A DNA stretch of 64,000 nt from contig JAUNEA010000005.1 of assembly GCA_030525785.1 (NCBI GenBank), forward strand, positions 9,148-73,147. The letters run 5' to 3'. The translations under genes and the position numbers were made by a program. The notes beneath the pieces are model-generated. The model was not told the DNA's origin, searched no databases, and saw only the letters and a list, made by a program, of their open reading frames with translations. The stretch is from Cardiobacteriaceae bacterium (GTDB lineage Bacteria > Pseudomonadota > Gammaproteobacteria > Cardiobacteriales > Cardiobacteriaceae). The stretch's first letter is position 1; each line of letters begins with the position of its first letter. Shown here piece after piece: positions 1 to 8,450 of the stretch.

Positions 1-90
1 AGAAACTGGGTCTACTGTTTTAAAGATTTACATTGGGGTCAAGGGGTCGAAGACCACTTGTGGGGCGTGGGGCAAAGCCCCACAAATAAA
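1..90. repeat. Palindromic intergenic module A (left half cut off)
   Basis: This is the right half of the G4/C4 stem-loop module, cut by the window edge. It begins within a central hairpin whose right arm reads AGAAACTGGGTCTACTGTTT, then carries the GGGGTCAAGGGG and GTGGGGCGTGGGG blocks. It matches the right half of module B (2744-2833) in the same orientation with about two differences. It lies at the 3' end of the minus-strand hydrolase gene, where such a module could end transcription. Confidence 0.75.
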
Positions 91-97
91 ACTTCTT

Positions 98-1081
98 TTA
101 ATCGGAAGGGTTTAGAAACATACGCCTGACGGCTAGTTGTCTTGCTTGGGTGTACAAAGCGCTTTGGGGAGATTGAGGTTTGATGTATTCAAAAGAGTGG
201 TAAACGCCACTGATAAGGAGCATATCGCAGGGTACGCCTGAGGCGTGCAGTCGTTTAGCGTAATCGAGGCTTTCTTGGGCGAATAAATCGAGCGTGCCAC
301 ACATGATAAACGTTGGAGGCAAAGCGCTTAGGTTGGTGGCAAGTGAGGGAGAGAAGTAGGCAAGTTCTTGGGGGGATAGCGTTTGTTCAGCACGTAGGGT
401 TTTCCAGCCGAGTTGGTTCAGGGTTTCATTCCAAAAGAATTCGCCTGTGTAGGGGGCTTTGGGTTGCTCTGAAGAACCTGTGCGACAATCCAGCATCGGA
501 TAAATCAATACCTGCCCTGCCAAGTCTATCTCCCCTTCATCTCGCACTTTCAATGCCAATCGCGCCGCCAATCCACCCCCAGCACTCTCGCCAAACAACA
601 CAAAGCGCTTTGTATCAAGCCCTAACCTTTCGGCGTTATCCCATAAATAGCGTAAGCCGTGATAAGCATCATTCAAATCTGCTGGATACGGCGCTATTCT
701 TGCGGTGCGATACTCCACACTCACCAACACCGCCTTATGCTCCTCTGCCAGCTGAAACAAATGTTCCCCATACTCTCGCGCATGCCCCAGCAAATAGCCT
801 CCACAATGCATGAAATACAACACAGGCAAAGCCTCAGCTAAAGCGCTTTGAGGGCGATACACATACAAATCCACCGCTGGCTGCTCCCCATAACCCTCTG
901 CAACCCAATGCTCATCAGGCTGAACGCCTCGTTCATCTTCCTCGCGCTGACGAGCATCTAAAATCCTCAGCTGTTCCTTCAGTCGCTCATCATCGTTCAA
1001 ACACAACTGTGACAAAGCATCTGGCTCCTCAAAGCGCTTAGTATCCTGATAATCCTCTGCCAATAAATGCTTTGATTGCAT
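98..1081 (-). CDS. alpha/beta hydrolase (hormone-sensitive lipase / acetyl esterase family)
   Basis: A cytoplasmic esterase of the alpha/beta hydrolase-3 family, about 327 residues. The family motifs are in order: the oxyanion-hole loop HCGGY near residue 93, the nucleophile elbow GESAGG near 165 with serine as nucleophile, an aspartate in GTLDLF near 266, and a histidine in YHSFE near 296. The oxyanion loop is HCGG rather than the usual HGGG. I prefer the ATG at 1081; a GTG one codon earlier is possible, and a GGAG box lies 5-8 bases upstream. No signal peptide is seen. The palindromic 12-mer adds QSAL twice and KRF once. The gene sits alone between module A and the antiporter gene. The natural ester substrate cannot be told from sequence. 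Confidence 0.85.
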   Translation of the reverse strand: MQSKHLLAEDYQDTKRFEEPDALSQLCLNDDERLKEQLRILDARQREEDERGVQPDEHWVAEGYGEQPAVDLYVYRPQSALAEALPVLYFMHCGGYLLGHAREYGEHLFQLAEEHKAVLVSVEYRTARIAPYPADLNDAYHGLRYLWDNAERLGLDTKRFVLFGESAGGGLAARLALKVRDEGEIDLAGQVLIYPMLDCRTGSSEQPKAPYTGEFFWNETLNQLGWKTLRAEQTLSPQELAYFSPSLATNLSALPPTFIMCGTLDLFAQESLDYAKRLHASGVPCDMLLISGVYHSFEYIKPQSPQSALYTQARQLAVRRMFLNPSD

Positions 1082-1174
1082 CACCCACTCTCCAAGTCAT
1101 CATCTTAAAAATAAACCCCCAGTTCCTTATAGAAACGGGGGGTTTAAACGTTTATCTCATGGCAAAGCGCTTGG

Positions 1175-2578
1175 TTACAACACCATCGCTGCAATCCAGC
1201 CACCAATCAACAACGGAATGTTGTAGTGAAGGAAGGTTGGGATAACGCTATCTTTGACATGGTCATGTTGCCCATCGGCATTCAAGCCCATGGTTGGCCC
1301 CAGTGTAGAATCAGAGGCAGGCGAGCCAGCATCGCCCAAAGCGCCAGCCGTGCCAATGATGGCAAGAGTTGCCAGCGGTGAGAAACCTAATTCAACACAC
1401 ATCGGCACATAAATGGCCGCCACAATCGGCAACGTTGAAAAAGAGCTACCAATGCCCATCGTCACCAACAAGCCCACCACCAACATCGCCATCACAATAA
1501 GCGCTTTGCTACCACCAAACAACGCTACACTGCCTTTAACCAAAGGCTCAATCGCGCCACTGGCATTCATCACCGCCGCAAAACCATTCGCCGTAATCAT
1601 GATGAAGCCAATCATGCTCATCATACGAATACCACTATTGAAAACAGCATCGGATTTATCCCACTCCACAATGCCAGCTAACATGAAAACCCCAAAGCCC
1701 ACCAAGCCCGAGAAAATCAAAGAGCCTGTCACACTTTGCGCCACAAAAGCCGCTGCCACAGCCACCAAAGAAAAGGTCAATTGCTTTTGGCTAATGGAGA
1801 CTTCATCATTGCTTGCGCCCTCAATGGGTAAATCTTGGTAGACGCGTGGCTTGCGATAACTCACCCAAATCGCCACCGCCAAACCCAAAAGCATCGATAA
1901 GGCAGGAATCAGCATCGCGAGGTAAATGTTGGTATCTTTAACGTCCATACCAAATTTGATGATGTTGGCTTTTAGAATTTTGTTCAAATACATATCACCA
2001 TAGCCATAAGGGACGAACATATAAGTACACACCAAACCAAAGCTCAATACACAAGCCAGCAGGCGGCGGTCTAACTGTAAACGATTCGCCACCGACAACA
2101 ACGGCGGAACCAAAATCGGAATAAAGGCAATATGCACAGGAATCACGTTCTGGCTCAACATCGCTGCCACCCACAACGCCCCAATCACCCAGTACTTCAC
2201 CGAAAAAGCGCTTTGGCTGGGAGCATTTTGCTCACTTTCTACTTTTCTCACCAACTGATGCGCTAAAACTCGCGATAAACCCGAATACGAAATCGCCACC
2301 GCAAACGCACCCAACACAGCATAGGAAAGTGCCGTCACTACACCAGCTCCTAAGCCTCCCTCAAAAACCTTAATCACATAACGTGTTTTATCAACCCAAC
2401 CTACAGCATTATCCGCCTCCAAGCTCAAAGCCTCGCGTATCACCTCAGCTGGAATATCAGACAACCAACCCCCTACCAAAGTCGCAATAATCAAGCTCAA
2501 AACAACATGCACTCGACAAACCGATAAAACCACCATTAAAACAACGGCAACCACCACAGGATTCAACCACAAATCCAT
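1175..2578 (-). CDS. NhaC-type Na+/H+ antiporter family membrane protein
   Basis: An inner-membrane protein of 467 residues with about a dozen hydrophobic segments, matching the Na+/H+ antiporter (NhaC-like) superfamily. The C-terminal third holds the family's Gly/Ser/Asp-rich stretch, including GDAGSPASDSTLGPT, near residues 410-430, and a well-conserved GIGSSFSTLPIVAA segment. Members exchange protons for sodium or for small organic solutes, and the substrate is not deducible. The start is supported by AAGGAG six bases before the ATG. Its promoter probably lies in module B: a TATAAT reads toward the gene at 2617-2612. It is transcribed away from pepP. Confidence 0.8.
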   Translation of the reverse strand: MDLWLNPVVVAVVLMVVLSVCRVHVVLSLIIATLVGGWLSDIPAEVIREALSLEADNAVGWVDKTRYVIKVFEGGLGAGVVTALSYAVLGAFAVAISYSGLSRVLAHQLVRKVESEQNAPSQSAFSVKYWVIGALWVAAMLSQNVIPVHIAFIPILVPPLLSVANRLQLDRRLLACVLSFGLVCTYMFVPYGYGDMYLNKILKANIIKFGMDVKDTNIYLAMLIPALSMLLGLAVAIWVSYRKPRVYQDLPIEGASNDEVSISQKQLTFSLVAVAAAFVAQSVTGSLIFSGLVGFGVFMLAGIVEWDKSDAVFNSGIRMMSMIGFIMITANGFAAVMNASGAIEPLVKGSVALFGGSKALIVMAMLVVGLLVTMGIGSSFSTLPIVAAIYVPMCVELGFSPLATLAIIGTAGALGDAGSPASDSTLGPTMGLNADGQHDHVKDSVIPTFLHYNIPLLIGGWIAAMVL

Positions 2579-2610
2579 TATCTACTCCTTAACGAAATGT
2601 TAGAAAACGC

Positions 2611-2880
2611 CATTATAAAGCGCTTTTAGGGGCGCAAAGATGGTATCTGTGTTTAATTTTTGGGGGTTTCACCCCCAAACCCCCAGCAGGGGTTTTAAAC
2701 CCCTGCACCCCAGCCTAGATTATTAAAACAGTAGACCCAGTTTCCTTAAGAAACTGGGTCTACTGTTTTAAAGATTTACATTGGGGTCAAGGGGTCGAAG
2801 ACCCCTTGTGGGGCGTGGGGCGAAGCCCCAGAAAAACAATCAAAGCAACCTTCTTACGCCCCTGAAAGCGCTTTATAATG
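2611..2880. repeat. Palindromic intergenic module B (with outward-facing promoters)
   Basis: A complete 270-bp module between divergent genes. Its outer edges are inverted copies of CATTATAAAGCGCTTT (2611-2626) and its complement (2865-2880). The arms stay partly complementary for about 40 bases inward. Next come the conserved stem-loops: a G5/C5 arm at 2664-2687, GCAGGGG paired with CCCCTGC at 2689-2709, a central perfect hairpin with stem AAACAGTAGACCCAGTTTC at about 2725-2770, then GGGGTCAAGGGG and GGGGCGAAGCCCC. The centre looks like a bidirectional terminator although the position is divergent. It fills the gap between the antiporter gene and pepP. Confidence 0.85.
2874..2879 (+). promoter_or_regulatory. 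-10 box of pepP promoter at the module B edge
   Basis: A perfect TATAAT overlaps the last base of the palindrome at 2865-2874, 34 bases before the pepP start. No strong -35 box is seen. The mirror-image TATAAT at 2617-2612 on the minus strand would serve the antiporter gene, so the inverted arms appear to carry two outward promoters. This is inferred from sequence alone. Confidence 0.55.
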
Positions 2881-2912
2881 CGGTTTTTTAGATTTCGTTG
2901 TAAGGAGAGATT

Positions 2913-4211
2913 ATGCATCGTGAGTTATTTGCGCAGCGTCGGGAATCGTTGTTTGAGTTATTGCCAGAAGGGAGTGCGGTTGTTTTGTATGCAGGTCATG
3001 AATTAACGCGTAACAATGACGTGCATTATCCTTTCCGTCAAGAGAGTTATTTTTGGTATTACACAGGTTTTCCTGAGCCTGATGCGGTAGCGGTTTTAAC
3101 CAAGCTCAATCATAAGGTTCACTATCGTCTTTACAATATGCCGCGCAATCCTTTACGTGAGCTTTGGGAGGGGAAAATCATTGGTCAAGAAGGTGCTGTG
3201 GAGCATTATGGGGCGAGCGAGAGTTTGCCGTTAAGTGAGCTGGGTGGTTTAGCGAGTTTTCTAGCTGACTGTCGTCATGTGTACACCATCTTGGGTGTAA
3301 GCCAGCATCAAGATGAGCGAGCAAGCGCTTTGTTGCGTGAAATCCATCAATTATCAGGGCGTGGTGGCGCAGCTATCAGTGGTTTACAGGATTTACGCCG
3401 TTTGGCTGATGAAATGCGCTTATACAAATCGGCTGATGAATTGATTACCATGCAAATTGCAACCGATATTAGCGTGAAAGGTCATTTAGCGGCGATGCAA
3501 GCAGCTAAAGAGGGTAAATTTGAGTATCACGTTCAAGCCGCTGTTGAGCATGCTTTTCGTGAACATGGTTGCCATTGGTCATTCCCCACCATTGTCGCCA
3601 GTGGCGCAAACGCCTGCTGTTTGCATTATCGTGAAAACAATGCGCTTTTACGCGCGGGCGATTTGCTTTTGGTTGATGCTGGCGCAGAATACCAATATTA
3701 CGCAGGCGATTTAACACGCACCTTCCCTATTAATGGTCGTTTCTCTTATGAGCAACGCACTTTGTACGAAGCTGTGCTTGCTGCCCAAGAAGCTGCGATT
3801 GCCAAAGCCAAAGTAGGCGTTCGTCATTTAGAGGTTCACGAAGCCACCACCCGCGCCCTCACCCAAGCTCTGCTTGATGCAAAAGTCATTGAACATGATA
3901 TGGACTACTGGCTCGAAAATGACCGCTACAAAGCCTACTATCCTCATGGCACAGGGCATTGGTTGGGCATGGATGTTCACGATGTGGGAACGTATAAAGT
4001 TGATGGTCTCTCACGCACCTATGAAGACAATATGGTCATCACCATTGAGCCTGGCGTTTATATCCAACTGAACGATACCCAATTTGCTGAAAAATGGCGT
4101 GGCATTGGCATTCGTATTGAAGATGATGTTCGGATTTGTAGCAGTGGTGGCAAAGTGTTGAGTTCTGCACTGCCGAAAACAGCTGCTGAAATCGAAGCTT
4201 ATCTTTCCTAA
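2913..4211 (+). CDS. pepP: Xaa-Pro aminopeptidase (M24B)
   Basis: Aminopeptidase P, 432 residues, which removes an N-terminal residue next to proline in the cytoplasm. An N-terminal creatinase-like domain covers about residues 1-170, and the pita-bread catalytic domain follows. The five metal ligands of the family can be assigned: Asp near 255 in LVDAGAEY, Asp near 266 in GDLTRTF, His near 345 in HGTGHWLG, Glu near 379 in TIEPGVY and Glu near 403 in RIEDDV. The length fits E. coli PepP (441). AAGGAG lies six bases before the ATG. In many gammaproteobacteria pepP sits with ubiH or visC; here it does not. A pair of palindromes after the stop forms a likely terminator. Confidence 0.96.
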   Translation: MHRELFAQRRESLFELLPEGSAVVLYAGHELTRNNDVHYPFRQESYFWYYTGFPEPDAVAVLTKLNHKVHYRLYNMPRNPLRELWEGKIIGQEGAVEHYGASESLPLSELGGLASFLADCRHVYTILGVSQHQDERASALLREIHQLSGRGGAAISGLQDLRRLADEMRLYKSADELITMQIATDISVKGHLAAMQAAKEGKFEYHVQAAVEHAFREHGCHWSFPTIVASGANACCLHYRENNALLRAGDLLLVDAGAEYQYYAGDLTRTFPINGRFSYEQRTLYEAVLAAQEAAIAKAKVGVRHLEVHEATTRALTQALLDAKVIEHDMDYWLENDRYKAYYPHGTGHWLGMDVHDVGTYKVDGLSRTYEDNMVITIEPGVYIQLNDTQFAEKWRGIGIRIEDDVRICSSGGKVLSSALPKTAAEIEAYLS

Positions 4212-4213
4212 GC

Positions 4214-4252
4214 CCAAAGCGCTTTGTATCTCCGTGCAAAGCGCTTTTCTTT
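4214..4252 (+). terminator. Terminator built from two palindrome copies, after pepP
   Basis: Two copies, CAAAGCGCTTTG at 4214-4225 and AAAGCGCTTT at 4237-4246, are separated by 11 bases and followed by TTTTCTTTT. Because each copy is its own complement, the pair folds into a stem of at least 10 bp with a U-rich tail. The next gene starts at 4284, so some read-through may supply it. Confidence 0.65.
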
Positions 4253-4283
4253 TGCACACCATGATGAAAATGGAGGAGGTTAT

Positions 4284-4721
4284 ATGTTGAAAAGCACGAA
4301 AGATTTGGATTCTGGGATTTATCGTGATGCTTTAGCCATTCGGCGAAAAGTGTTCATGGAAGAACAGGAGGTTTCGGAAGCCTTAGAGATTGATGAAGAC
4401 GAAGGCTCGTGTTTGCATTTGGTTTGGTATGAAGGAGACAAAGCGCTTTGTACCGCTCGCCTTTTGCCACGCACTGAGGGCTTGGTTAAGATTCAGCGCG
4501 TGGCGGTTTTAAAAGAGGCACGAGGCTTGGGATTGGGCGCAAAAATCATGCGTGAGGCGGAAGCTTTGGCGCGTGAGATGGGCGCAAAGCGCTTAAAGCT
4601 CGGCGCTCAAAATCATGCCATCGCGTTTTACGAGAAGCTTGGATTCTCGGTATGCAGTGAAGAATATCTTGATGCTGGCATTTTGCATCACGATATGGAA
4701 AAAGACTTATCGCACGGCTAA
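4284..4721 (+). CDS. GNAT family N-acetyltransferase (YjcF/ElaA-like)
   Basis: A 145-residue GNAT protein. The acetyl-CoA binding motif A is visible as RVAVLKEARGLGLGAKIM near residues 75-92, followed by the motif B region NHAIAFYEKLGF. The N-terminal pattern (IRRKVFMEEQEV) is typical of the YjcF/ElaA-like branch, for which no single substrate is established. The start at 4284 is chosen because GGAGGAGG lies four bases upstream; an upstream TTG at 4224 would start inside the pepP terminator. The last 15 bases overlap the 3' end of the convergent alr gene. Confidence 0.85.
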   Translation: MLKSTKDLDSGIYRDALAIRRKVFMEEQEVSEALEIDEDEGSCLHLVWYEGDKALCTARLLPRTEGLVKIQRVAVLKEARGLGLGAKIMREAEALAREMGAKRLKLGAQNHAIAFYEKLGFSVCSEEYLDAGILHHDMEKDLSHG

Positions 4722-5759
4722 CGCCACGCGCGAAGTTAGCATGGTGCAGAGCGTGTAAGGAATGGTATTGGCTTCCTTTGCCAGTTGTTCAATCGGATTT
4801 TCTTCTCCAAAAATCACGATTTTCTCGCCCTCCAAAGCGCTTTGTTCTCCTAACCACACCAAACTCATATCCATCGAAACTCGCCCTACCAAAGGCACGC
4901 GCCGCTGTTTTGATTGCCAGTACACCTTAACTTTGCCACTTTCAATCGCACGAGGAAAACCATCGCCATAACCCAACGCGATGGTGGCAAGGTAACCATC
5001 ATGAGGCGCTGTAAAATGTCTGCCATAACCTGCATTCTCGCCAGCGCGTAAATATCGCACCGCAATCATCTCTGTTTCCAAACGAAGAGCGGGGTGCAAA
5101 GCGCTTTGCTTATCGTCATAGGGCAAAATGCCATAAAGTGCTAAGCCTGCGCGTACCACATCTGCTCGTGCTTCTGGCAAACGCAACAAAGCCGCTGAAT
5201 TACAAAAGGAACGAGGGTATGGCAAAGCGCTTTGATGCAGTAAGTCAAGCTGGGTACGAGCATGACTCAAATCTTCTTCATCAGCGCAGGCAAAATGCGA
5301 CATGATGCCCAAGCATTGCAACTGAGGATTCTGTGCCAAAGCGCTTTGCCAACGTTTATCGTCTAATAAAAAACCCAACCGATGCATGCCTGAATCCAGC
5401 TTAATCCAGAGTTTGTGTGGATAACGAGAGTTTGCCAACCATTCTAACTGCCGCATTTGATGCACACACACCACCAAATCATGCATCGCACACAAAGCGC
5501 TTTCCTCAGCACTGAAAATACCTTCCAAAAGCCAAATCTCATGGCGAAAGCCAGCCTCACGCAATACCAATGCCTCTTCAAGACACGCCACCGCCAAGCT
5601 CACCTGCTCAGGAATGACAGAAGCCACCGCCACCGCATCATGACCATAAGCATTTGCCTTTACCACTACCACCAATTGTGCGGGCGAGGCTAAGGCTTGC
5701 AATACCGATAAATTGTGCTTGATGGCTTCAAGCGATAAGGTTTTGACTAAAGGTCTCAT
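4707..5759 (-). CDS. alr: Alanine racemase
   Basis: A PLP enzyme converting L-alanine to D-alanine for peptidoglycan, 350 residues. The PLP lysine is Lys34 in VVVKANAYGH. The second-subunit catalytic tyrosine lies in NAGYGRHF near residue 240, and the C-terminal domain ends with a typical Leu-Thr-Ser-Arg. The gene follows dnaB by 12 bases on the same strand, the order seen in many gammaproteobacteria, so the two are probably cotranscribed. It is one of the genes most loaded with the palindrome: about five copies, four of them in the QSAL frame, all in surface-like or loop stretches between the conserved motifs. Confidence 0.96.
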   Translation of the reverse strand: MRPLVKTLSLEAIKHNLSVLQALASPAQLVVVVKANAYGHDAVAVASVIPEQVSLAVACLEEALVLREAGFRHEIWLLEGIFSAEESALCAMHDLVVCVHQMRQLEWLANSRYPHKLWIKLDSGMHRLGFLLDDKRWQSALAQNPQLQCLGIMSHFACADEEDLSHARTQLDLLHQSALPYPRSFCNSAALLRLPEARADVVRAGLALYGILPYDDKQSALHPALRLETEMIAVRYLRAGENAGYGRHFTAPHDGYLATIALGYGDGFPRAIESGKVKVYWQSKQRRVPLVGRVSMDMSLVWLGEQSALEGEKIVIFGEENPIEQLAKEANTIPYTLCTMLTSRVALAVR

Positions 5760-5771
5760 CTATCTTTCTCA

Positions 5772-7154
5772 TCAATCTTCATCTAAATCATTGCCCATTT
5801 GCGAAGGTTCCAAATCTTCAAAGCGTAAATTTTGCCCTTGAAATTTGAGTTTGACTTTGCCAATAGGTCCATTACGCTGTTTGCCAATAATGATTTCTGC
5901 TTTGCCTTTATCCGCACTTTTTTCGTTGTACACTTCATCACGATAAACAAACATAATCACATCAGCATCTTGCTCAATTGCGCCTGATTCTCGCAAATCC
6001 GACATCACAGGGCGACGGTCGGTACGCGATTCCACCGTACGGCTTAATTGCGACAATGCCACCACAGGAACATTCAACTCCTTCGCCAACAATTTCAACG
6101 AACGCGAGATTTCGGAAACTTGCGTGGCACGATTTTCATTTGAGCTAGGCAACTGCATCAGTTGTAAATAATCTACCAAAATCAGCCCCAATTGCCCATG
6201 TTCACGCGCTAAACGCCGACAACGAGCGCGTAATTCAGACGGGCTGAGCATAGAGCTGTCATCAATAAACATCGGCATGCTATGCAGCTGAGCAGTGGCT
6301 CCTTGTAAGCGATTGTAATCGCGGGGCGTGAGTTTGCCTGTTCGCAAAACCGATTGATCAATGCCCCCCAAAGAAGACATCAAACGCATCACCAACGATC
6401 TTGCAGGCATTTCCAGCGAAAAAATCGCCACAGGCATATTGGCACGCAACGCCACCGATTCTGCCAAATTCATGGCAAAGGTAGTTTTGCCCATAGAGGG
6501 ACGACCTGCCACAATCACCAAATCACCAGGTTGCAAGCCTGCCGTTTTTTCATCTAAATCGCGGAAACCTGTGGAAATGCCTGTCACGGTGCTGCCGAGT
6601 TTGGCAACCATTTCAATGTATTGCAAGGCTTGCGCTGCCAATTGGCGTGTGGATTGGAAACCTTCACGTTCATTTTTTTGGTATTGATTGGCGATAGCAA
6701 ACACGCGTTGCTCAGCATGATCAAGTAATTCATGCGTGCGGCGACCTTGCGGAAAATAAGCACTGTTCGAGATTTCACCAGCAACCCCAATCAATGCCCG
6801 CAAAATCGCTCTCTCTCGTACAATCTCCGCATAATGCACAATACTGCCTGAGCTAGGAATTTCCTCCCACAGATGCTTGATATACTCCACTCCTCCTGCT
6901 TCATCAAGCTTCCCCAGCTGGCGCAACTCCTCAATCACAATCAAATCATCAAAAGGCTGACTACGCGAAGACAACACGCTCATCGCCTCAAAAATTTCAC
7001 GATTGTTCTCAAAAAAGAAATCTTTGGCAACCAAACGATCAGAAATCAGCTCCCAACTTTGGTTATCGCTCAGCAGTCCGCCGATAACGGCTTGTTCTGC
7101 CTCCAAAGAGTGGGGAGACTGCTTGGCACGCTCTGGATTGTCATTAGGGTACAT
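5772..7154 (-). CDS. dnaB: Replicative DNA helicase DnaB
   Basis: The hexameric replication-fork helicase, 460 residues. The N-terminal domain (about 1-120) starts with the conserved SLEAEQAVIGGLL. The RecA-like domain has Walker A GRPSMGKTT at 207-215, Walker B LILVDYLQLM near 310-320, and the arginine-finger region SDLRESGAIEQDAD near 385. Length and motifs are those of a chromosomal DnaB, not a phage one. No intein is present. The start follows GGAG by seven bases. There is not a single palindrome copy across 1.4 kb, which stands out against its neighbour alr. Confidence 0.97.
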   Translation of the reverse strand: MYPNDNPERAKQSPHSLEAEQAVIGGLLSDNQSWELISDRLVAKDFFFENNREIFEAMSVLSSRSQPFDDLIVIEELRQLGKLDEAGGVEYIKHLWEEIPSSGSIVHYAEIVRERAILRALIGVAGEISNSAYFPQGRRTHELLDHAEQRVFAIANQYQKNEREGFQSTRQLAAQALQYIEMVAKLGSTVTGISTGFRDLDEKTAGLQPGDLVIVAGRPSMGKTTFAMNLAESVALRANMPVAIFSLEMPARSLVMRLMSSLGGIDQSVLRTGKLTPRDYNRLQGATAQLHSMPMFIDDSSMLSPSELRARCRRLAREHGQLGLILVDYLQLMQLPSSNENRATQVSEISRSLKLLAKELNVPVVALSQLSRTVESRTDRRPVMSDLRESGAIEQDADVIMFVYRDEVYNEKSADKGKAEIIIGKQRNGPIGKVKLKFQGQNLRFEDLEPSQMGNDLDED

Positions 7155-7217
7155 ATGATGGCTCCGAAAATATTGGAGCTTATTATAAACGGCACGCGAG
7201 GTTAGGCAGACAATGGA

Positions 7218-7256
7218 AAAAAGCGCTTTGATAGTCTCTCTACCAAAGCGCTTTGT
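7218..7256 (-). terminator. Terminator of cysK built from two palindrome copies
   Basis: Read on the minus strand after the cysK stop, CAAAGCGCTTTG (7255-7244) is followed by a 13-base spacer, a second copy (7230-7220) and a run of T. The stem can extend by about three further pairs (GTAG with a wobble partner). This gives a classic stem plus U-tract, and it isolates cysK from dnaB. Confidence 0.7.
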
Positions 7257-7283
7257 GGGGGTTTTAGGAATTGTGTTTAGGTT

Positions 7284-8234
7284 TTATGGCAACAAATGGT
7301 CGTCTGACCCCTCGTTGATGCTTTCAAACAAGAACGTAGACATATAACGCTCACTCGCATCAGGTAACATCACCAACATCACCGCTCCCTCTGGTGCGTT
7401 TTGTGCAAACTGCAACGCCGCATTGAACGTTGCACCGCCTGAAAGCCCTGTCAAAATGCCTTCTTGGCTGGATAATGCTAAAGCGGTATCTCGTGCTTCT
7501 TCATCACTCACCGCCACACGGTGATCATAAATTTTCTGATTTAACGTTTTGGCGAGAAAATCAGGTGTCCAACCCTGAACTTTATGAGGCGACCATTCTT
7601 TACCTCCCAACAGCTGAGCATTCAATGGCTCTGCCGCCACCACTTGAATTTGCGGACGCGCTGCCTTCAAAACCTCACCCACACCAGAAATAGTGCCTCC
7701 TGTGCCGTAGCCACTGACAAAATAATCCAAGCGTTCGCCAGCAAAATCTTGCAAAATCTCGGCAGCAGTGGTTTCACGATGAAATTGTGGGTTGGCAAAA
7801 TTCTCAAATTGATTGGCAAGGAACCAGCCATTTTTCTCTGCCAATTCTTTTGCCACGCGAACCATACCACGCCCACGCTCTGCTGCAGGTGTCAGAATAA
7901 CTTTACCTCCCAAGCTACGAATCAGTTTGCGCCGTTCAACGGAAAAGGTTTCAGTCATCACCGCCACAAAGGGATAACCCTTCACCGCGCAAACCAATGC
8001 CAATGCAATGCCTGTATTGCCTGAAGTCGCCTCAACAACCGTTTGACCAGGTTTGAGTAAGCCTCGGCGTTCTGCATCATTAATAACAGCATAGGCCAAA
8101 CGATCTTTCACCGAACCACCTGGGTTAAATGATTCCACCTTCACATACAAAGATACATGCTTTGGCGCTAAACGATTGATTTTAACAATAGGCGTTTTGC
8201 CAATGGTCTCTAAAATGGAGTTGTATTTGGTCAT
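7284..8234 (-). CDS. cysK: Cysteine synthase (O-acetylserine sulfhydrylase)
   Basis: A PLP enzyme that makes cysteine from O-acetylserine and sulfide, 316 residues. The PLP lysine is Lys43 in NPGGSVKDRLA. The substrate loop TSGNTG lies near residues 70-75, and the phosphate cup GTGGTISG near 175. The C-terminal segment LPDASERYMSTFLF points to the CysK rather than the CysM branch; the split is not certain without a tree. GAGG lies about nine bases before the ATG. The gene diverges from a CysB-type regulator, as expected for a sulfur-responsive gene. Confidence 0.93.
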   Translation of the reverse strand: MTKYNSILETIGKTPIVKINRLAPKHVSLYVKVESFNPGGSVKDRLAYAVINDAERRGLLKPGQTVVEATSGNTGIALALVCAVKGYPFVAVMTETFSVERRKLIRSLGGKVILTPAAERGRGMVRVAKELAEKNGWFLANQFENFANPQFHRETTAAEILQDFAGERLDYFVSGYGTGGTISGVGEVLKAARPQIQVVAAEPLNAQLLGGKEWSPHKVQGWTPDFLAKTLNQKIYDHRVAVSDEEARDTALALSSQEGILTGLSGGATFNAALQFAQNAPEGAVMLVMLPDASERYMSTFLFESINEGSDDHLLP

Positions 8235-8313
8235 ACTTCATTCCTCGTTATCGTAGATGATGCCTCATCGTACCCTCTTCTTCCTAAGGCGAGAAATAGC
8301 TTTCCTTCATAAG

Positions 8314-8331
8314 ATAACCTCTTTTGGTTAT
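8314..8331. promoter_or_regulatory. Candidate CysB-type operator (dyad ATAACC-N6-GGTTAT)
   Basis: A perfect dyad, ATAACC, six bases, GGTTAT, sits between the divergent cysK and cysB-like genes, 80 bases upstream of cysK. LysR-type regulators bind T-N11-A dyads, and ATAAC half-sites are typical of CysB. A further lone ATAACC follows at about 8350. Assignment to this regulator is inferred from position. Confidence 0.45.
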
Positions 8332-8450
8332 AAGCACCAAAGCCCTTTCATAACCATTAGCTATCACCCCTATACACAAAAAGGCAAACAAGCCCCAAAG
8401 CGCTTTTGTTACACTAGCAATCCACACACTTTCATGATAGGGCGTAACCC

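Noticed and set aside
313-813. Plus-strand open frame of 166 codons
   Set aside because: It is antisense to the alpha/beta hydrolase, which has full family motifs and a ribosome site.
5772-7154. dnaB as a prophage helicase
   Set aside because: Length, motifs and linkage to alr are those of the chromosomal gene.
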